Part shown: piece after piece, positions 1-6,460 of the stretch
Position numbering within the stretch: position 1 is the first letter of the stretch
How the letters are laid out: the number at the start of each line of letters is the position of its first letter
Assembly: GCA_035503615.1 (NCBI GenBank)
Contig: DATJTI010000011.1
Location: 1 to 16,832, forward strand
Reading direction: 5' to 3'
Length of the DNA stretch: 16,832 nucleotides
Source of the DNA: AP-15 sp035503615
GTDB taxonomy: Bacteria; Pseudomonadota; Alphaproteobacteria; ATCC43930; CGMCC-115725
Notes under the pieces: generated by a model
Told to the model about the DNA's origin: nothing
What the model saw: only the letters and a program-made list of their open reading frames with translations
Database searches by the model: none
Translations under genes and position numbers: made by a program

Positions 1-1236
1 ACCGCCGCTTGGCGCCGCATTGCAAAAACCCGCCCAATCCGCCATCAACTGGCGGCGCTTCTGGAAGAGATCGCCGCGCCGGTAAGCCGCTTCGACCTTG
101 TCCGATACGGCGTGCGCCAACGCCATTTCGACGACCTCGGCTGGGAAGTTGGTGCGTTCGGCCGCCCAGTCGCGGAAGGTCGACCGAAAGCCATGCACCG
201 TCAGCTCCCCGCGGCCCATCCGCCGCAGTAACATCAGCATCGCCATGTTGCTGAGTGGCTTGCCGCGCTTGGGGCCAGCGAAGATGACCGGTGCATCGTC
301 GCCCGGCGGCCGCTGCCGAGCGAGCTCATCGAGGATCGCGATCGCCAGCGGCGCAAGCGGCACCCGGTGGTCCCGGCCCGCCTTCATTCGCTCGGCCGGC
401 ACCGTCCAGACGCACTCGGCGAAATTGACTTCATCCCACCGGGCGCCGATGACCTCCCCGGTGCGGCCCGCAGTCAGGACCGCGAATTCGAGCGCGCGTG
501 CCGCCATCCCGTCCTGGCGACGCAACTCGGCGACAAATGCCGCGATCTCGTCGTAAGGGAGTGCCGCATGATGCTCGGCGCGGCCGGTCGCCCGTCGTAC
601 GGCTCGCTTGGCACTCGCCGGTTTCGGCAGCAGGCTTTCGAGGCAGCCTTTCCAACGCGCCGGATTTTCGCCTCGGCGGAACTTGCGTACGCTTGCCCAA
701 TCGAGCACTGCTTCGATTCGCTGACGGACGCGCGTCGCAGTCTCGGCCTTAGTCGACCAGATCGGTTCCAGCGCCTTTACGACAAGGCCTTCGTCGATCG
801 CCTGCACCGGCAGGTCGCCGAAGATCGGGTAGACATAGGTCTCGAGCGTCGACGGCCATTGTGCGGCGTGCTTGGCGTTGCGCCAGGTCGGCCGGTGAGC
901 CTCGATGTACCGCTCGGCACATTCCTGGAACGTTATCGCTTTCGCGTGGTCGAGCCTGACGGCTTGGCGCTGCGTCTGCCTTGCGGCGAGCGGATCGATG
1001 CCGTCAAGGAGTTGCTCGCGACACCGCCGCGCGCGCTCGCGCGCTTCCTTGAGCCCGATCGTGTGCAACGGCCCGATCCCCATCTCATGCCGTTTGCCCT
1101 CAAACATGTAGCGGAAGATCCAGCTGCGCCTGCCGGTGGCGCCGACGCAGAGATAGAGGCCGGCGCCATCGGGGTGCATGCCCGGCCCTTTGCTCTTCAG
1201 GCCGAGCGCCGACAATCTGTCGATCGCCTTCGCCAT
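1..1236 (-). CDS. P4-type tyrosine recombinase/integrase (3' end cut by window edge)
   Basis: Site-specific recombinase that would integrate and excise a mobile element at the neighbouring tRNA-Ser. Reading the minus strand from ATG at 1236 gives 412 codons with no stop before the window edge. The N-terminus (about residues 1-90, with GLYLCVGATGRRSWIFRY) matches the DUF4102-type arm-binding domain of P4-like integrases; a SAM-like core-binding domain follows at about 105-200. The catalytic set is visible: Arg258 in AGRTGEV, Lys285 in RMKAGRDH, His348 and Arg351 in HGFR, His375 in LAHAV, and nucleophile Tyr385 in AAYRRG, with the normal 10-residue His-Tyr spacing. Family members are usually 390-430 residues, so only a few residues are missing. 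The start is supported by GGTGGG about 7 nt upstream. The gene points away from the tRNA 3' end, so the element body should lie left of the window. It looks intact and functional. Confidence 0.93.
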   Translation of the reverse strand, partial: MAKAIDRLSALGLKSKGPGMHPDGAGLYLCVGATGRRSWIFRYMFEGKRHEMGIGPLHTIGLKEARERARRCREQLLDGIDPLAARQTQRQAVRLDHAKAITFQECAERYIEAHRPTWRNAKHAAQWPSTLETYVYPIFGDLPVQAIDEGLVVKALEPIWSTKAETATRVRQRIEAVLDWASVRKFRRGENPARWKGCLESLLPKPASAKRAVRRATGRAEHHAALPYDEIAAFVAELRRQDGMAARALEFAVLTAGRTGEVIGARWDEVNFAECVWTVPAERMKAGRDHRVPLAPLAIAILDELARQRPPGDDAPVIFAGPKRGKPLSNMAMLMLLRRMGRGELTVHGFRSTFRDWAAERTNFPAEVVEMALAHAVSDKVEAAYRRGDLFQKRRQLMADWAGFCNAAPSGG

Positions 1237-1240
1237 TTTC

Positions 1241-1260
1241 GTCCCACCAGTTATCCCACC
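1241..1260 (-). repeat. Two GGTGGGA/T-type direct repeats before the integrase start
   Basis: On the minus strand GGTGGGAT (1253-1260) and GGTGGGAC (1241-1248) sit 12 nt apart just before the integrase ATG. The nearer copy probably doubles as the ribosome binding site. Short direct repeats beside an integrase gene can be arm-type binding sites, but two short copies are weak evidence. Confidence 0.35.
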
Positions 1261-1284
1261 ACCGTAAGCCGGATAGTGGCGAAG

Positions 1285-1464
<180 letters not shown>

Positions 1465-1482
1465 GACCGAACGGCGGCAAGG

Positions 1483-1511
1483 GCTTAGCACGTTCTGTCG
1501 GGGAACGGCAA
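1483..1511 (-). promoter_or_regulatory. Candidate sigma70-type promoter of tRNA-Ser
   Basis: On the minus strand TTGCCG (1506-1511) and CTAAGC (1483-1488) are separated by 17 nt. Transcription would begin around 1476, about 12 nt before the mature tRNA 5' end at 1464. The match to the alphaproteobacterial consensus is fair, not strong. The rest of the 224-nt gap up to the next gene at 1689 holds GC-rich sequence and short repeats only. Confidence 0.4.
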
Positions 1512-1617
1512 GAGAACCCGAAGCAGCGCCTGGCGCGCGCCCGCCCGAGGGCGATGCGCTGCCCCGGGCGCCGGCCGCGTGACCAGCCCGGGCGATCATC
1601 GCCGAGCACGCCGGAGC

Positions 1618-1663
1618 TTGCATTTGCACGCCGGCCGCGCGACGCTGCCGGCCAGTTGCATTT
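1618..1663 (+). repeat. Paired TTGCATTT direct repeats upstream of the Mo-hydroxylase gene
   Basis: TTGCATTT occurs at 1618-1625 and again at 1656-1663, 38 nt apart, in the leader of the gene starting at 1689. GCACGCCGG is also repeated at about 1606 and 1626. The repeats stand out because TTGCATTT is AT-rich for this genome. They could be regulator half-sites or promoter elements. Confidence 0.35.
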
Positions 1664-1688
1664 CTGATCCGGCGAGCAGGAGAATGCC

Positions 1689-3965
1689 GTGAACGATATC
1701 ACACCATCGCGCTACAAATGGGTGGGTACGCGGCCGATCCGTCCCGACGGGGTGCCGAAAGTCACCGGCCGGGCGATGTATGGTGCCGATCTGGCGATGG
1801 CCGGGGCGCTCTACGGCAAGGTCATCCGCTCGCCGCACGCGCATGCCCGCATCCGCTCGATCAACGCGTCAAAGGCGCTGGCCCTGCCCGGCGTGCGCGC
1901 GGTCGTGACCGCCGCCGATTTCCCCGATCACAAGTTCGAATATGTCGGTCCGGAGCGGGTCGCGCAGAATTTCTGGCATATCACGCGCAACATCATGGCG
2001 CGCGAAAAAGCGCTCTATGAGGGCCACCCGGTCGCTGCCGTCGCCGCGGCCAGCAAATCGCTCGCCGAAGAGGCAGCGGCACTGATCGAGATCGATTACG
2101 AGGTGCTGCCGCATGTGATCGATGTCGACGAGGCGATGGCGCCCGATGCGCCGCTCCTGTTCGAAGACATGATCACCCGCGGCATCGAGCCGGCGCCGAT
2201 CAGGCCCTCGAACATCTCGAAAAAGCTCGAATTCCAGATCGGCGACCTCGAAGCGGGTTTTGCCGAGGCCGACATCGTCGTCGAGAAGGAATTCAAGACC
2301 GCCGCCGTGCATCAGGCCTATATCGAGCCGCATGCCTGCGCGGCGCGGGTCGAGGCCGATGGCCAGGCCGAGATCTGGACCGCGACCCAGGGCCATTTCG
2401 GGGTGCGGGCGATGACCGCCAAGCTGCTCGGCATGAGCATCGGCGATGTGCGGGTGACACCCTCCGAGATCGGCGGCGGCTTTGGCGGCAAGATCCCGGT
2501 CTATCTCGAACCGATCGCGGCGGCGCTGTCGAAGAAATCGGGTCGCGCGGTCAAGATGGTGATGAGCCGCGACGAGGTGTTCAAGGCGACCGGGCCAACT
2601 TCGGGCGCCTCGATGTGGGTCAAGATCGGCGCCAAGAAGGACGGCACGATCACCGCCGCCGATGGCGTCTTCAAATTCCAAGCCGGCGCCTTCCCCGGCT
2701 CGCCGGTCATGAATGCATGCCTGTGCGCCTTCGCGCCGTACAATATCCCGAATGCGCGCACGGTCGGCTACGACGTCGTCAGCAATCGTCCCAAGGCCTC
2801 GGCCTACCGCGCGCCGGGCTCGCCGATCTCGGCTTTCGCGGTCGAAAGCACGCTCGACATCGTGGCCCAGAAGATCGGCATCGACCCGCTGCAATTGCGG
2901 CTCAAAAACGCCGCACGGCCGGGAACGACGATGATCTACGGGCCGAAGATGGCCCATCGCGGCTATGTCGAGACGCTCGAAGCCCTGATCAACCATCCGG
3001 CCTACCAGGCGCCGCTCGGGCCGAACCAGGGGCGCGGGGTCGCCTCGGGCTATTGGTTCAATGGCGGTGGCGAGTCGAGTGCGACGGTGCAGGTCAACGA
3101 GGACGGCACGGTCACGATCACCACCGGCAGTGTCGATATCGGCGGCTCGCGCGCCTCGATGGCGCTGATGGCGGCCGAGACGCTCGGCATCGACTACAGT
3201 CAGGTGCGCTCGTTTGTCGCCGACACGGCCTCGGTCGGCTTCACCAACCCGACCGGCGGCTCGCGCGTCACCTTCGCCACCGGCACCGCGATCGTCGAGG
3301 CCAGCAGAAAGATCGTCGACGAATTGCGCAAGCGGGCGGCGGTGATCTGGGACGTCGATGTCGATGGCGTCCTTTGGGAGGACGGCCATGCCAAGCCCGC
3401 GGGCGCCAATGTCGGCGATTTTGCCCCGCTGTCACTAAAGGAGATCGCCGCCAAGAAGGCGCTGACCGGGGGTCCAATCACCGCCGCCGCCTCGGTCAAT
3501 GCCGGCGGCCAGGCGCCGGGCTTCACGACCCAGTTCTGCGATGTCGAGGTCGATCCCGAAACCGGCAAGGTCACGGTCTTGCGCTATGTCGCCGCCCAGG
3601 ACGTCGGCAAGGCGATCCACCCCTCCTATGTCGAAGGGCAGATCCAGGGCGGTGTCGCCCAGGGCATCGGCTGGGCGCTCAACGAGGAATACATCTACGA
3701 CAAGAACGGACGGCTCGATAATCCCGGCTTTCTCGACTACCGGGTGCCGGTCGCTCCCGACATCCCGATGATCGAGGCGGTGCTGGTCGAGGTGCCGAAC
3801 CCGGCGCATCCTTACGGGGCGAAGGGGGTGGGCGAGGTCAATATCTGTCCGCCGATGGCGGCGATCGCCAACGCGATCGACCACGCGATCGGCCGGCGGC
3901 TGACCGAACTGCCGATGTCGCCGCCGAGGATCCGCGCGGCTCTCGACGCAGTTGCCGCGGATTAG
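1689..3965 (+). CDS. Molybdenum hydroxylase large (molybdopterin-binding) subunit, xanthine dehydrogenase/CO dehydrogenase family
   Basis: This is the Mo-cofactor subunit of an enzyme that hydroxylates a carbon centre using water-derived oxygen; the substrate is unknown. It has 758 residues, the usual size for this subunit. The aldehyde oxidase a/b hammerhead domain comes first (about 20-140), then the Mo-binding domains. Visible motifs are EIGGGFGGK (260-268), AYRAPG (372-377), a glycine-rich GSVDIGGS region, GQIQGGVAQGIG, and GAKGVGE ending at Glu716, the expected catalytic base. The GTG start at 1689 has AGGAG (1678-1682) 6 nt upstream; the nearby ATG at 1684 is out of frame. Members normally work with a [2Fe-2S] subunit and often an FAD subunit, and neither is encoded in this window. 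A MoaD-like gene follows after 16 nt. The family is certain; the name of the enzyme is not. Confidence 0.95.
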   Translation: MNDITPSRYKWVGTRPIRPDGVPKVTGRAMYGADLAMAGALYGKVIRSPHAHARIRSINASKALALPGVRAVVTAADFPDHKFEYVGPERVAQNFWHITRNIMAREKALYEGHPVAAVAAASKSLAEEAAALIEIDYEVLPHVIDVDEAMAPDAPLLFEDMITRGIEPAPIRPSNISKKLEFQIGDLEAGFAEADIVVEKEFKTAAVHQAYIEPHACAARVEADGQAEIWTATQGHFGVRAMTAKLLGMSIGDVRVTPSEIGGGFGGKIPVYLEPIAAALSKKSGRAVKMVMSRDEVFKATGPTSGASMWVKIGAKKDGTITAADGVFKFQAGAFPGSPVMNACLCAFAPYNIPNARTVGYDVVSNRPKASAYRAPGSPISAFAVESTLDIVAQKIGIDPLQLRLKNAARPGTTMIYGPKMAHRGYVETLEALINHPAYQAPLGPNQGRGVASGYWFNGGGESSATVQVNEDGTVTITTGSVDIGGSRASMALMAAETLGIDYSQVRSFVADTASVGFTNPTGGSRVTFATGTAIVEASRKIVDELRKRAAVIWDVDVDGVLWEDGHAKPAGANVGDFAPLSLKEIAAKKALTGGPITAAASVNAGGQAPGFTTQFCDVEVDPETGKVTVLRYVAAQDVGKAIHPSYVEGQIQGGVAQGIGWALNEEYIYDKNGRLDNPGFLDYRVPVAPDIPMIEAVLVEVPNPAHPYGAKGVGEVNICPPMAAIANAIDHAIGRRLTELPMSPPRIRAALDAVAAD

Positions 3966-3981
3966 GGGCAGGAACAGGAAC

Positions 3982-4242
3982 ATGCCCGGGACGACCGCGC
4001 GGGTGGTGCTGTCGAGCGGGTTCAGCCGCCGCTATACCAGCGGCACGCGCGAATTCGACATCGCGGCATCGAGCCTGCGCGGCGTCATCAAGGCGCTCGA
4101 CCAACTCTATCCCGGCCTCGCCGAGCATCTTGAAAAGGAGACCACGGTCGCGATCGATGGCGAGCTCCACGAGATCGGCTATCTGCAGCCCCTGCGCCAG
4201 GGGAGCGAAGTCTTCTTCATCCCCAAGCTCGAAGGCGGCTAG
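3982..4242 (+). CDS. MoaD/ThiS-family small sulfur-carrier-like protein
   Basis: An 86-residue protein with the ubiquitin-like pattern of MoaD/ThiS. It has a mid-protein VAIDGE segment and a late GSEVFFIPKLEGG segment, and it ends in Gly-Gly. In MoaD that C-terminus is thiocarboxylated and donates sulfur for the dithiolene of molybdopterin. I chose ATG at 3982, with an AGGAACAGGAA stretch just upstream, over an in-frame TTG at 3952 that would overlap the previous gene. The 16-nt gap to the Mo-hydroxylase gene argues for co-transcription and probably translational coupling. Its job may be molybdopterin synthesis or a dedicated role for the upstream enzyme. A housekeeping moaD would normally sit with moaE or other moa genes, and none is here. 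Confidence 0.85.
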   Translation: MPGTTARVVLSSGFSRRYTSGTREFDIAASSLRGVIKALDQLYPGLAEHLEKETTVAIDGELHEIGYLQPLRQGSEVFFIPKLEGG

Positions 4243-4358
4243 CAGCGGGCGCAGCCCCGGCACGCCGCAGCAGACGGCCGGCACGCACGGGACACGACCG
4301 GACTTCCCGACGGGGGTTGGCGATCTGACGGGCGGAGAGCGGCGTCAGGCGCGCTCCG

Positions 4359-4389
4359 AAGGGGATGTGCGGCCAAAGGGGATGCGCGG
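4359..4389 (+). repeat. Two 14-nt direct repeats upstream of the GST gene
   Basis: AAGGGGATGTGCGG (4359-4372) and AAGGGGATGCGCGG (4376-4389) differ at one base and have a period of 17 nt. They lie in the 211-nt gap between the MoaD-like and GST genes, about 65-95 nt before the GST start. No gene is visible in that gap. They may bind a regulator. Confidence 0.45.
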
Positions 4390-4453
4390 TTCAGCATCGC
4401 CGTGCTAGCTTCGGCCCCCGATCAGCCCGTCAACTCGAACGAGGAGACCCGCG

Positions 4454-5074
4454 ATGAAGCTCTATTACGCCCCCGGTGCCTGCTCGATCGGCATCCATGT
4501 GCTGCTCGAGGAGATCGGCAAGCCATATCAGACGGAAATCGTCAATTTCCGCGACGGTGCGCAGTACAAGCCGCCCTTTACCGGCGTCAATGCGAAATCG
4601 AAGGTGCCGACCCTGGAGCGCGACGACGGCTCGATCCTGACCGAGTTCCCGGTCATCGCCTTTTGGCTCGGGATGCAGAATCCGCAAGCCAATTTGCTCC
4701 CCAAGGATGGCGAAACGATGATCCGGGCGGCCGAGGTCATGGAGTATGCGGTCGGCACGATCCATGCGCAGGGTTTCACGCGGCTGTTCCGCACCGAGCG
4801 CTTCGCGCCGTCGCCGGCCGACCATGATAAGGTCAAGGCGCAAGGCCGCGAACAGATCGACAAGGGCTTTGCCGTGGTCGACAAGGCGCTCGAAGGCAAG
4901 AACTATCTTGGCGGCAATGATCTTTCGATTGCCGATGCGGCGCTGTTCTATGTCGAATATTGGGGCGCCAAGCGGGTCGGGCTGCAATTGCCGAAAAATT
5001 GCGCAGCGCATTTCGAACGCATGATGGCGCGTCCGGCGGTGCAGCGCGCACTGCAGGCCGAAGGGATGAACTGA
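4454..5074 (+). CDS. Beta-class glutathione S-transferase
   Basis: Cytosolic enzyme of 206 residues that conjugates or otherwise reacts glutathione with an electrophile. The N-terminal thioredoxin-like domain begins MKLYYAPGACS, with Cys10 where bacterial beta-class GSTs carry their mixed-disulfide cysteine. Val51-Pro52 is the cis-proline region. His104 lies close to the conserved active-site His of the class. The C-terminal all-helical domain includes LSIADAALFY, the usual folding motif. One oddity: the Glu-Ser pair that normally binds the gamma-glutamyl group reads Glu64-Phe65-Pro66, so Ser is replaced. The ATG start is backed by GAGGAG at 4441-4446, 7 nt upstream. The gene is followed after 68 nt by a CoA-transferase. 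The pair suggests a catabolic or detoxifying role; substrate unknown. Confidence 0.93.
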   Translation: MKLYYAPGACSIGIHVLLEEIGKPYQTEIVNFRDGAQYKPPFTGVNAKSKVPTLERDDGSILTEFPVIAFWLGMQNPQANLLPKDGETMIRAAEVMEYAVGTIHAQGFTRLFRTERFAPSPADHDKVKAQGREQIDKGFAVVDKALEGKNYLGGNDLSIADAALFYVEYWGAKRVGLQLPKNCAAHFERMMARPAVQRALQAEGMN

Positions 5075-5130
5075 ACGTCGTCCGCAACTCGAAAACGTCG
5101 TTCCACAACTCACAAACGTCGTTCCACAAG
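5074..5130 (+). repeat. Three tandem 20-21 nt repeats in the CoA-transferase leader
   Basis: Three head-to-tail copies begin at 5074, 5094 and 5115. The consensus is AACGTCGTTCCACAACTC followed by 2-3 less fixed bases. The first copy differs slightly and starts on the last base of the GST stop codon. The third is cut after AACGTCGTTCCACAAG, where it merges into the AGGAG ribosome binding site (5129-5133). AACGTCGTT is itself an odd palindrome with arms AACG and CGTT in copies 2 and 3. The array fills nearly the whole 68-nt gap, so it could be a set of operators, an RNA-level control element, or a recent slippage product. Confidence 0.75.
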
Positions 5131-5142
5131 GAGTGACAGACA

Positions 5143-6348
5143 ATGGACCAAACGACACCGGTACCGCCGAATTGTCTCGCCGGCATCAAGGTCCTGGATT
5201 TGACCCAGTTCGAAGCCGGGACCACCTGCACCGAGGCGCTTGCCTGGATGGGGGCCGATGTCGTCAAGATCGAGAACCCCGATGGCGGCGAGGCCGGCCG
5301 CCGCGGTGTCGCCGACCCCTATTATTTCATGATCTACAACGCCAACAAGCGCTCGGTCACGGTCGATCTCAAATCCGAGCGCGGTCTCGCGCTGGTCAAG
5401 GAGATGGCCAAGAAGGCCGATGTCTTCACCGAGAATTTCGGCCCCGGCACGATCGAGAAACTGGGCCTCGGCTATGACGTGATCAGCGCGCTCAACCCGC
5501 GCATCATCTATGCCCAGGTCAAGGGTTTCGGCGAAGGCAGCCCCTATGAAAAGGGCCTGTGCTTCGATCCGATCGCGCAGGCGGTCGGCGGGGCGATGAG
5601 CATCACCGGCGAGCGGGACCGACCGCCGCAAAAACCCGGCCCGACGATCGGCGACACCGGCACCGGCATGTTATTGGCGTTCAGCATCCTTGCCGCACTC
5701 TACCAGCGCAACACGACCGGCAAGGGCCGGCAATTGCAGGCGGCGATGCAGGATTCGGTCATGCATTACAGCCGCGGCATGTTCATCCGGCAGGCGCAGA
5801 CCAAGAAGGCCGCACAGCGCCAGCCTGGGAGCGGCAACAACATCCCCTCAGGGATTTTTCCGTGCAAACCTGGCGGCCCCAACGATTACGTCTACATGCT
5901 GACCAGCCGCGCCAACCCGCAGCATTGGCCGCGGCTCCTAAAGCTGATTGGGCGCGAGGACCTGATCGGCGATCCGCGCTATGACACACCCGCGGCGCGG
6001 CTCGAACGCGAGGCCGAGGTCAACGAGATGGTCTCCGAGTGGACGCGCCAACGTTCTAAGGAAGAAGCGACGGCGCTGATCAGCGGTGCCGGCGTGCCGG
6101 CGGGTGCGGTGTTCGATTCGATGGAATTGACCAACGAGGAGAGCTTCTGGAAGCGCGGCATCCTGCAGACGATGCATCACGGCGATTGGCAGATGCCGAT
6201 GACGACCTGGCCGGTCCGGTTCGACGGCGCCCCGGCGCCGCTCAAGCCGGCACCGCTGCTCGGCGAGCACACCACCGAGGCGTTGGGCGAATGGCTCGGC
6301 CTCAGCCCCGAGGATGTCGCAAAGCTGCACAAGGACGGCGTCGTCTGA
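5143..6348 (+). CDS. CaiB/BaiF (class III) CoA-transferase, formyl-CoA-transferase type
   Basis: Moves CoA from one acyl-CoA to another carboxylic acid without free intermediates, in the cytoplasm. The 401-residue length is normal. The N-terminal CAIB pattern LAGIKVLDLTQFEAG...GADVVKIE is clear, as is the ANKRSVTVDLKSERG segment. Asp171 in GDTGTGM aligns with the catalytic Asp of formyl-CoA transferase (GDSNTGM), which forms the mixed anhydride. A conserved C-terminal part ends near LGEHTTEALGEWLGLS. The ATG start at 5143 has AGGAG at 5129-5133. No oxalyl-CoA decarboxylase or acyl-CoA dehydrogenase is nearby, so oxalate metabolism cannot be assumed. The substrate could equally be a dicarboxylate, a carnitine-like acid or an aromatic acid. 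The tandem repeats just upstream may control it. Confidence 0.93.
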   Translation: MDQTTPVPPNCLAGIKVLDLTQFEAGTTCTEALAWMGADVVKIENPDGGEAGRRGVADPYYFMIYNANKRSVTVDLKSERGLALVKEMAKKADVFTENFGPGTIEKLGLGYDVISALNPRIIYAQVKGFGEGSPYEKGLCFDPIAQAVGGAMSITGERDRPPQKPGPTIGDTGTGMLLAFSILAALYQRNTTGKGRQLQAAMQDSVMHYSRGMFIRQAQTKKAAQRQPGSGNNIPSGIFPCKPGGPNDYVYMLTSRANPQHWPRLLKLIGREDLIGDPRYDTPAARLEREAEVNEMVSEWTRQRSKEEATALISGAGVPAGAVFDSMELTNEESFWKRGILQTMHHGDWQMPMTTWPVRFDGAPAPLKPAPLLGEHTTEALGEWLGLSPEDVAKLHKDGVV

Positions 6349-6368
6349 CCCCGGCGTGATTGCGGCGC

Positions 6369-6437
6369 GGCCTGACCCGGCCTGATCGGCTCTGGCCTCT
6401 GGCCTGGTCGGCTCAGGCCTGATCGGTTCTGGCTCGG
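6369..6437. repeat. GGCCTGATCGG-type repeats between convergent genes, possible terminator
   Basis: GGCCTGATCGG occurs at 6379-6389 and 6416-6426, a one-base variant at 6401-6411, and a shorter relative at 6369. GGCCTGA (6379-6385) can pair with TCAGGCC (6413-6419) around a 27-nt loop. The block fills the 112-nt gap between the ends of the CoA-transferase and putA, so a bidirectional stop signal is plausible. No T-tract supports it. Confidence 0.4.
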
Positions 6438-6460
6438 GAAATCGACGCGCCGAACCGGCG

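Noticed and set aside
1540..1600. GC-rich CCCGGGCG repeats between tRNA-Ser and the Mo-hydroxylase gene
   Set aside because: The copies are direct, built on the self-complementary CCCGGG, and do not form a convincing terminator or known RNA element.
1869..3389. Open frame of about 506 codons on the minus strand inside the Mo-hydroxylase gene
   Set aside because: It is antisense to conserved Mo-hydroxylase motifs, with an Arg/Asp/Gly-rich composition typical of shadow frames.
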